From: Ettlia oleoabundans
Taxonomy: Eukaryota > Chlorophyta > Chlorophyceae > Chlamydomonadales
Reading direction: 5' to 3'
Assembly (NCBI GenBank): GCA_019693395.1
Contig: JAAMXP010003088.1
Coordinates: 1 to 13,039, forward strand
Length of the DNA: 13,039 bases
Below are positions 7,860-13,039 of this stretch, one piece after another. A program made the translations under genes and the position numbers. The number at the start of each line of letters is the position of its first letter. Position 1 is the first letter of the stretch. The notes beneath the pieces are model-generated. The model worked only from the letters and a program-made list of their open reading frames with translations, did no database searches and was not told the origin of the DNA.

Positions 7860-8111
7860 TCAGTCGTCGCCTGCCTTGAGCTGTTTGCCGATCAAAACAT
7901 CAACCTGTCCCGAAAGGTAGCGAACATCGCCTTGCAAATGCTTGAACTCATCCCTCAAGGCTGCAGTGTCCGCCTTGATCTCAGCCCTGAATTCTCTGAA
8001 CTGGTCGAAAATACGCCGTTCAAATCGACCAGCAAACGAGTGCAAGCCCCAGCAGCCGCTGGCTACAGCGACCGCGGCTGCTGTAGCCACCCCAACGTAT
8101 TGATGATTCAT
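7860..8111 (-). CDS. Small single-pass membrane protein with a coiled coil (83 aa), unknown function
   Basis: Single-exon frame from ATG 8111 to TGA at 7860. Residues 5-26 (YVGVATAAAVAVASGCWGLH region) form one hydrophobic segment. The rest is a charged amphipathic helix, RIFDQFREFRAEIKADTAA then LRDEFKHLQGDVRYLSGQVD, with heptad-like spacing of hydrophobics. Such an anchor-plus-coil design suits a tether or an assembly partner in an organelle or endomembrane, but that is inference. The start is the first true ATG; an upstream GTG in frame is unlikely in a eukaryote. A TATA-like box about 135 bases upstream and a UGUAA signal downstream support a complete, independently transcribed gene. I do not recognise the family. 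Confidence 0.65.
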   Translation of the reverse strand: MNHQYVGVATAAAVAVASGCWGLHSFAGRFERRIFDQFREFRAEIKADTAALRDEFKHLQGDVRYLSGQVDVLIGKQLKAGDD

Positions 8112-8243
8112 GATCTGCAGCAGCACATCGTAAAACTGTCAAAGTTGTGGGTGATACAGGCACATGCTCCGATGGCACAAGCAACTTGCAGATTGCTGCT
8201 CTACACAAAAACCCGCAACAAATCGACGAGAACATCAGCAGTG

Positions 8244-8250
8244 TATATAA
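8244..8250 (-). promoter_or_regulatory. TATA-like box for the small membrane protein gene
   Basis: TTATATA on the minus strand, about 135 bases before the ATG at 8111. A start site about 30 bases downstream would leave a leader of roughly 100 bases. Confidence 0.45.
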
Positions 8251-8874
8251 CAGCGATGGGCATTGAGAGGCAGGGGACAGGCAATTGTCCCAAAGCTCCT
8301 ACCGTGTGCTGTGGCAGCAGTGGTCTAGTGGGCACGTCACTGACCAACGCCTATGGGGCAGAGAGTGCGCTTGTCTGGTGACGGATGCAGTTGATCTGCA
8401 GCAGAGGTGGCAGAGACGCGCAACGGGGTGAGCAGCGGGGTGAAAGGCACAGCGGGTTGAGAAGCAGGTTGAGCAGCGCAGCGGCGACGGGTTGGCGGCA
8501 AGCAGGCGCCCCGCCCACGTGGCGTTCGGGCCTCGCTGCCCCGCGAAACGCGCTGCGCGACACCTACGGGAGTGTATTGCGGGCCTGCGCATTCGCAGAA
8601 TCCGCTTAGCTGAGCTCCCCAAAGGCTGCATAACGGGGCTCCCTTCCCTCCAAGCTCACCCGCCAACCAACTGTGTAAACACCTGTGGAACTCGGGCTTT
8701 CACGGAATAGCAGGATATCATGCGCCTCGTTTGAAGGTTGTTTCTCGCCTGATAATCAGACCTGATGGATGGCCGGCTGTGGGGCGTTGTGGCCTCTTTA
8801 TCGGGTACCGAACAGAATTTCATATCATGTATATCAGGCAAATATGATGAACGCGTCCGGACGCCGCGGCTTGG

Positions 8875-8916
8875 CATGCCAGCATGGCAGAGACAGCGCG
8901 CTGCAGCGCTGGCATG
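8875..8916. repeat. Short inverted repeat
   Basis: CATGCCAGC at 8875-8883 is the exact reverse complement of GCTGGCATG at 8908-8916, with a 24-base loop that itself contains a GCGC/CTGCAG-rich core. Role unknown. Confidence 0.6.
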
Positions 8917-9065
8917 TGCAGCAGCAGCAGTTTAATGGCCACTTCACTAGTCTTGTTGATGCAATAGCCTCTCGGTTCAAGCATGTTGAATCATCAACGG
9001 TCAGATGCAGTAGAGCAAGGGTGGTATAGACGCAATGCATCATGTAGGCACAGACACATCATCAT

Positions 9066-9105
9066 GCACCGATACCGCAATCAAGGCACCGATACCGCAA
9101 TCAAG
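9066..9105. repeat. Perfect two-copy 20-base tandem repeat
   Basis: GCACCGATACCGCAATCAAG occurs twice head-to-tail without mismatch. It lies about 65 bases downstream of the RING gene stop codon, so it probably falls in that transcript's 3' UTR. Confidence 0.9.
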
Positions 9106-9170
9106 GGACCAAGCAAGTGACTGGCAGTTCAGCGGCATTGCGAAAGCTTCAGCTCCCTCTCCACTGCTGC

Positions 9171-9957
9171 TCAGCTGTAGTAGATGGGCAGCATGCCAGA
9201 GACGTGACGTCTGCACACCGGGCACCGCTTGTTCGCCCTTTCCACCCTGTAGGCACAGCTGGCGCACAGCGCAAGATGCCCGCAAGGGCTGAGCGCCACA
9301 GTGCGAGGATTTGAAAGGCACACCACGCAAGATCCTGCTGCTTCTGGAGTGCTTGGCTCTGTCAAGGTTCTCAATCCAGCTGAGTCGTCCAAGGATGGCC
9401 TGCCGCGGGGGGTGGTATGCCTGACAGGGGCCTGTCGGCAGCTGTCGGCATCATGGTTGAGCAATCCCTGCAGGGATTGCAGCTGCAGCCGTTTGGGTAG
9501 ACGCACAGATGGGCACCCAGGGCACCCAGGGCGTCTCGAGTGGTTCCTATTTCGCCTGCATCGGTGCAACAGCGACGAGCCGACCTTGCGATGAGACAGC
9601 CAGCTGTTAAGAACAGGCAGTTGTGAAAAATACGAAACAGGTAAGGAGGCGGCAGGTGGGCTATGAACGTCGGCAGGCTAGGCAGGAGGTGTAACAAGCA
9701 GCGCGGGAGCAGGCGGCATGTGGGGCATGCAACATCGGCAGCCGTGCTTAGGTGCAGATCAAAGTTTGCAGGGGCAGGCTGCAGACTAACTCCCCATAAT
9801 CTTTCCAATGACTCACTTGGTGCCTGAACCAGTTTGAGATTGCGCACGCCACCGCCTCGCCAAAAGCGACCTGCAATGCGCAGGTTGACAACAGATTTGC
9901 TGCTGTTATTAGGTCAGGTGCAGTAAGATGTCTATGCCACCCACAGAGCCCGGCCAT
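9171..9957 (-). CDS. RING-finger (C3HC4) protein, probable E3 ubiquitin ligase
   Basis: The terminal exon encodes a C-terminal RING, CVVCLSNPRTVALSPCGHLA then LCASCAYRVERANKRCPVC (codons 9329-9213). The spacing is C-x2-C-x10-C-x-H-x3-C-x2-C-x10-C-x2-C, and the protein ends HVSGMLPIYYS. Such RINGs bind two zinc ions and recruit E2 enzymes; the substrate is unknown. The 5' end is modelled. ATG 9957 in a good context (ACCATGG) opens MAGLCGWHRHLTAPDLITA and ends with a GTGAGT donor after 9817, phase 0. A phase-matched acceptor after CTGCAG gives exon 2 from 9467, total about 145 residues; an acceptor at 9482 adds five residues. Another exon may exist at 10132-10079 (VEPRRIRDPELRSTFVQL between TTTGCAG and GTGCGTGG). 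The RING is secure; the rest is provisional. Confidence 0.6.
9461..9480. repeat. Perfect 20-base palindrome
   Basis: GCAATCCCTGCAGGGATTGC equals its own reverse complement. Its centre, CTGCAG, is also one candidate acceptor of the RING gene. Confidence 0.95.
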
Positions 9958-10429
9958 GGTCGTACAGGCAGTGCCGGCGGTCGGAAAGGTGATCTGCCGG
10001 CTGCTGGCACCTAGGGGGGGCAAGGCCCTAGGAACGGGCGTCAGCCCCCCCACGCCAACCGCCCAACCACGCACCAGTTGAACAAATGTTGATCTCAACT
10101 CGGGGTCTCGTATGCGCCGTGGCTCTACTCTGCAAATATGTTGAAGCAAGCAGGGCAGGACGGGGGCGCCTACTTGGCGGGATGGCGCGGCATGGCGGGA
10201 GGCTTGTTTGGGCGCTGCGCCGTACACAAATACGAGCGCTCGTCCTTCCACACACGTCAGCGCTCGCCTACAGAGTATTAAAGAGAGGATCCGCGCATTT
10301 TTCCGCTCGCTGCTGCCCGGGCCCAGGGGCTGTGCCTGCTCGCCTGCGCCCTCCGCTGCCTCGCTCGCACCGTACTACTCCGAGCGCTTGAGCTGGCCAA
10401 GCATTACTATAGAGCCCATCCCCGTCAAA
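9958..10429. other. Region between the RING gene and a tiny plus-strand ORF
   Basis: It contains a possible extra RING-gene exon (10132-10079, minus) and G/C homopolymer runs around 10013-10053 that could pair (GGGGGGC with GCCCCCC). The 118-codon plus-strand frame from 10208 has no ATG before 10430. Likely promoter and leader sequence, with nothing decisive. Confidence 0.3.
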
Positions 10430-10561
10430 ATGGCGGGCAAAAAACACCCCATGTTGCCGAGTAGCTGTGCCACAGCGGCTGTGCGCCTGCCAAAGGAGCC
10501 CTGTTCCCGCTGCTTATGCTCAAATGGAACTTGCAACTCAACAAGCAACTATGAGAAGTGA
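10430..10561 (+). CDS. Doubtful small ORF (43 aa)
   Basis: An ATG in strong context (CAAAATGG) opens MAGKKHPMLPSSCATAAVRL and ends after a Cys-rich tail, EPCSRCLCSNGTCN. The frame is open for a further 74 codons upstream without another ATG, so a spliced upstream exon is possible. A TGTAA at 10699-10703 could serve as its poly(A) signal. No family is recognised; it may be a chance frame in the gap between two minus-strand genes. Confidence 0.2.
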   Translation: MAGKKHPMLPSSCATAAVRLPKEPCSRCLCSNGTCNSTSNYEK

Positions 10562-10698
10562 TCGCGCGCACATGGTACATGAACAAGGACTTCCAGGCGT
10601 GTAAGTCTGAGACGGCGCAAGTGAGCTGGCACGCCGCCGCAGCCCCTCCAACATGTGTGAAATGTTCTTGGGTTTACGGGTCCCCTCGTCACAATTGA

Positions 10699-10703
10699 TG
10701 TAA
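10699..10703 (+). terminator. UGUAA motif, plus strand
   Basis: Possible poly(A) signal for the doubtful ORF at 10430-10561, 138 bases after its stop. Motif only. Confidence 0.2.
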
Positions 10704-10722
10704 TTGGCAATAGCTCAAACGG

Positions 10723-10727
10723 TTACA
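10723..10727 (-). terminator. UGUAA-type poly(A) signal for selenoprotein H
   Basis: TGTAA on the minus strand, about 225 bases after the SECIS element and about 500 after the stop codon. This gives a 3' UTR that contains the whole SECIS, as required. Confidence 0.55.
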
Positions 10728-10951
10728 GGTGAAATCGCGTTGTAATAATAGAGCTGTGGTAATACAACAGAGGGTGGGTGAGAGCAGCAGCAGCGGGCCA
10801 TGTATGTTCACAGCGCAGCCGGCAGCAGCCCTCCACCCCACTCAGCCGTCGGTCCCTGCATGCGGGCCAGCTGCAGGGGCTGCACTGGCTGGAAGGGTGG
10901 CCCTGCCCCACGCTGTGGGCAGGAATCAGGGGTGCTGCCGGCAACTCGAGT

Positions 10952-11002
10952 TCAGCGCAGCAGGCGGCGGCTAGATGCACGCCTTTCCCTGCTGCGCGTC
11001 AT
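10952..11002 (-). ncRNA. SECIS element in the selenoprotein H 3' UTR
   Basis: The minus strand reads ATGA (11002-10999), then twelve bases CGCGCAGCAGGG, then AAA, a loop with a GGC/GCC mini-helix, and CCTGCTGCGC followed by TGA (10954-10952). GCGCAGCAGG pairs perfectly with CCTGCTGCGC (10 bp). ATGA opposite TGA forms the non-Watson-Crick quartet with tandem G-A pairs. The AAA lies at the expected 11-12 base distance in the apical loop, and the extra mini-helix suggests a form 2 SECIS. It sits about 220 bases after the stop codon and would recruit SBP2 and the Sec-specific elongation factor to recode the UGA at 12302-12300. Confidence 0.9.
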
Positions 11003-11222
11003 AAACGGCGCCACGTTACGACCTGCTGCTGCTATCCTGCAAACCCAGCCGCGGCTCACACGGCTCAAAAGCTAGCCCGGACAGCGGCAAAAGCATGTTG
11101 TGCCGGCAGGGCAGCACAACCAACAGCTGGTTCTACTGCCTGCAGCCACGCTGGCCATAGCGCCACCACAGCGCAGCACAGCGCAGCGCCGCCGCCGTTG
11201 GAGCAGTCAGCCGCTGTGTCAG

Positions 11223-12434
11223 CTACTTGAGATCCGCCACCACCTTGGCTGCCAACTCAGACATGTCCTGCGCAACATAAAAAAAATTCTTAATAAGGCC
11301 AAACCGATTGCAAAGTTTACTCTTTGCATTTTGATGATCAATGTGGTGAGCAATTGAAGCGCTTACAAGGCCTCGACCATGCACTCTGCCACCCACAAAG
11401 GGCGCAAGTCGATCCCAGGTGGCCCTCTCAGGGCTGGCCAACAAGAGCGTTAGCTCAAGCCCACTCCCTGCGCTGCCACAGGGCTGCTGCATGTGAGACT
11501 GGCTGGCTGCAGCAGTAAGGCCGCTTGCTCACCAGGTTGCGCAGCTTGGTGAAGGGCCGGGGCAGGGACTGCAGGTGTGGTAGGGATGGCAGCAGAGCGG
11601 GTGGGGCTCGCTGTTGTGCATGACAGGCCAGCGATGAGCTTTTAATTCGGATTGCGTCATGGCAGCGGCACCCGACGTTGTACCTATGAAACCTATATGC
11701 GCACCAATGCAATGATCCAGACGCATAACCCCAAATTTCACGCCCTCAATTTCCTGCTGTGCCCGTTAACAGGTGCCCATTGGCACAGGTGCGGTACAGC
11801 AGCGACAGGGATGGTTGTACCTGCAGCGACTCGTACACCTTGCCGTCACGCCGCACCTCAAAGCAGCCACGCCGCGGCTGCAGGGTTTGAAGGGCAAGTG
11901 GCGGGTGCGCTCAAGGTGGTATCAAGTGTTCGGTATACCTGTTGCAACGGTGAACCGGAGAGCGGCAGGCAGCAAGTGCCACACTCAATCCCTCACCCCT
12001 GCTGTACAACATAACTCATGCAATACCACTCACCTTGTCGGGGTTTACAGCAAAATTTGCGTCAGGTACACTTTCTTTCACAAGCTTCTCCAGTTCAGCG
12101 GCCCTGTGAGAAGCGCACGGGCAAAGAGAGGCAGGCAACAGCGGCGACGACGACGTGAGGCTAGGGTTTGTTGGGTTGCAACCGGCAACAAAATCTCATC
12201 AGATCCTGGCTGCTGACGGTCCTAACAAGCCGACCGAGGCTGGTTGGTATGCAAAGCGGTGAATCGCGCTGGGGGGTCTCACCGCCTCTTGAATACGCCT
12301 CAGGATTTGCACGCCTCCACAATCACAGAGTTTTGCGGAACGTCTGCTGCAGGGGCGGGCTCTGCTGCGGCTTTGGCCTTCTTGCCCTTGCCGGTGTCCT
12401 TGGCCGCTGCGGCTGCTTTGCGCTTTGGGGCCAT
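11223..12434 (-). CDS. SELENOH: Selenoprotein H, complete, five exons, UGA read as selenocysteine
   Basis: Exons: 12434-12283, 12103-12034, 11877-11821, 11568-11533 and 11267-11223. Together they encode 119 residues including Sec45, close to the roughly 120 of animal SelH. The N-terminus is basic and NLS-like (MAPKRK then GKGKKAK), matching the nucleolar, DNA-binding character of the family. Exon 1 ends VIVEACKS-U-GVFKRR, the C-x-x-U redox motif (Cys42, Sec45) of a thioredoxin-like fold. Exon 2 reads AAELEKLVKESVPDANFAVN, exon 3 PRRGCFEVRRDGKVYESLQ, exon 4 SLPRPFTKLRNL and exon 5 DMSELAAKVVADLK. All introns are GT-AG and phases agree. The SECIS downstream confirms recoding. An in-frame ATG at 12479 would add 15 residues (MFARLSGHVRLPVLA), but ATG 12434 has the better context (AGCAATGGCC) and the family's MAP-K/R start. 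Confidence 0.93.
12300..12302 (-). other. UGA selenocysteine codon (Sec45)
   Basis: TGA directly after GCGTGCAAATCC (A-C-K-S), in the U position of C-x-x-U. Conventional gene finders would end the protein here or start a new exon around it. Confidence 0.92.
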
Positions 12435-12772
12435 TGCTAACACCGGCAAACGCACGTGACCTGACAGACGCGCAAACATGACGCGCCTGAGGTCCTTTGC
12501 TGCAAAACCAGAGGCAGCGGGGATAGCACGCTGCGCCACCTGTTACCCGCCAAGGCAGCAATTGCGCTCAGGCAAATTGCCTGGGCTGAGCAACTTATGC
12601 TTGGCCGCCCAGGCATTGAACACGCTGAAGACCACACTTATTTGCACAAACTACAGGACAGGACGCGAAATTAAAAACGGGCATGCCGCCAGCAACTCAA
12701 GAATGCATGCGCGGTGTTGCTTCATGGCATGGTGCAAAACCGCTGCCACAAACTCGCAGGTCGTGGCGCTTC
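12435..12772. promoter_or_regulatory. SelH upstream region and 3' flank of the next gene
   Basis: This holds the promoter and leader of SELENOH and the 3' UTR of the minus-strand gene whose stop is at 12775-12773. No TATA box stands out and I found no TGTAA on the minus strand here, only a CTGTAG variant near 12654. No other coding signal is visible. Confidence 0.35.
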
Positions 12773-12906
12773 CTAGGGACGGTGCATCGGCGGTTTCGGG
12801 CCCTGTGCCTGATGCAAACGTGGCCCAGCGCCGCGCTTGGCCAGCAGCAGCTGCTCGGCCAGCTGCTCTGCTTGCTGGTCAAGGTCGAAGGCGTGCTGCT
12901 CAAGCT
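12773..12906 (-). CDS. Terminal exon of a gene entering from the right edge, C-terminal 43 residues
   Basis: After a CTTCCCTGCAG acceptor the frame reads (phase 1) LEQHAFDLDQQAEQLAEQLL then LAKRGAGPRLHQAQGPKPPM-HRP and stops at TAG. The first half is a Gln/Glu/Leu-rich coiled coil. I do not recognise the protein and its upstream exons are outside the window. A second possible acceptor and exon start with the same LEQHAFDLDQQ begins at 13020 and soon stops, so alternative 3' ends are possible. Confidence 0.55.
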
Positions 12907-13035
12907 CTGCAGGGAAGAAAGTGATAACGACAGGGTGTCAGTATGGTGCCGATATGGTGTGCATGTTGTTGAGCTTTGATGACCCTTGTTGGTCGAGGTC
13001 AAAGGCGTGCTGCTCAAGCTCTGTGGGGGAGAAAA
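12872..13035. repeat. 50-base direct repeat with 114-base spacing covering an acceptor
   Basis: 12872-12921 and 12986-13035 share AAGGCGTGCTGCTCAAGCTC-like sequence with about eight mismatches. On the minus strand both contain an acceptor (CTGCAG or CCACAG) followed by codons for LEQHAFDLDQQ. Confidence 0.85.
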
Positions 13036-13039
13036 GGGG

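Larger units (their letters stand above)
8251..9170. other. Stretch of about 0.9 kb with no confident gene
   Basis: Both strands have medium-length open frames. The longest on the minus strand (ATG 8631) is almost free of acidic residues and rich in Arg, Cys and Pro, typical of chance frames in GC-rich DNA. No tRNA B-box or tRNA-like fold was seen. Contents noted: GGTTGAG-type short repeats near 8420-8480, an inverted repeat at 8875-8916, and a 20-base tandem repeat at 9066-9105. Confidence 0.45.

Noticed and set aside
8299..8631. 110-codon minus-strand open frame beginning with ATG
   Set aside because: Almost no acidic residues, rich in Arg/Cys/Pro/His, no motif, no UGUAA after it. It looks like a chance frame in GC-rich DNA.
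8985..9000. GGTTCAAGCATG as a tRNA B-box
   Set aside because: It does not match the B-box consensus ending and no A-box or cloverleaf fits around it.
8769..9029. 86-codon plus-strand ORF starting MAGCGALWPL
   Set aside because: No recognisable motif, no supporting donor/acceptor or UGUAA signal, and it includes the inverted repeat at 8875-8916.
1..13039. CRISPR array, insertion sequence or bacterial operon
   Set aside because: Spliced genes, UGUAA signals and a eukaryotic SECIS element indicate nuclear eukaryotic DNA; no regularly spaced repeats or transposase motifs were seen.

Overview
The window looks like nuclear DNA of a green alga. Short exons end in GTGAGT-type donors and begin after CTGCAG-type acceptors. 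UGUAA-type poly(A) signals follow several genes, proteins carry Ala/Gln/Ser-rich inserts, and a UGA-encoded selenoprotein is present. I could not place the species. All gene models come from reading the sequence by eye, so exon borders without protein-family support are provisional.

Left end (1-1271): a secreted-protein gene runs off the left edge on the minus strand (ATG at 350). It is divergent from a tentative small three-exon plus-strand gene (481-1246).

Centre left (855-6925, minus): one large six-exon gene appears to encode an N-terminal nucleotidyltransferase joined through a low-complexity linker to a C-terminal JMJD5-like JmjC/cupin-8 hydroxylase. The catalytic signatures of both halves are visible: GS-x12-DxD, then H-x-D and the distal His. 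Two one-base frame breaks, each repairable by one extra G in a G run, interrupt the frame. The last intron is GC-AG and splits the codon just before the W-A-H-Y motif. A decayed duplicate of the nucleotidyltransferase exon lies just upstream (about 7125-7455). Intron 2 holds duplicated exon-border pieces.

Middle (7456-9170): a small membrane-anchored coiled-coil protein (7860-8111, minus) has a TATA box and a UGUAA signal. About 0.9 kb follows with only repeats.

Right (9171-13039): a small C3HC4 RING gene (minus), a doubtful tiny plus-strand ORF, then a complete selenoprotein H gene (11223-12434, minus). The latter has five exons, an in-frame UGA in a C-x-x-U motif and a well-formed SECIS element in its 3' UTR. 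The window closes with the terminal exon of another minus-strand gene whose splice acceptor region is duplicated 114 bases away.

The genes do not form an obvious pathway. Redox or oxygen-dependent chemistry (JmjC, SelH) and a ubiquitin ligase are the only functional themes.
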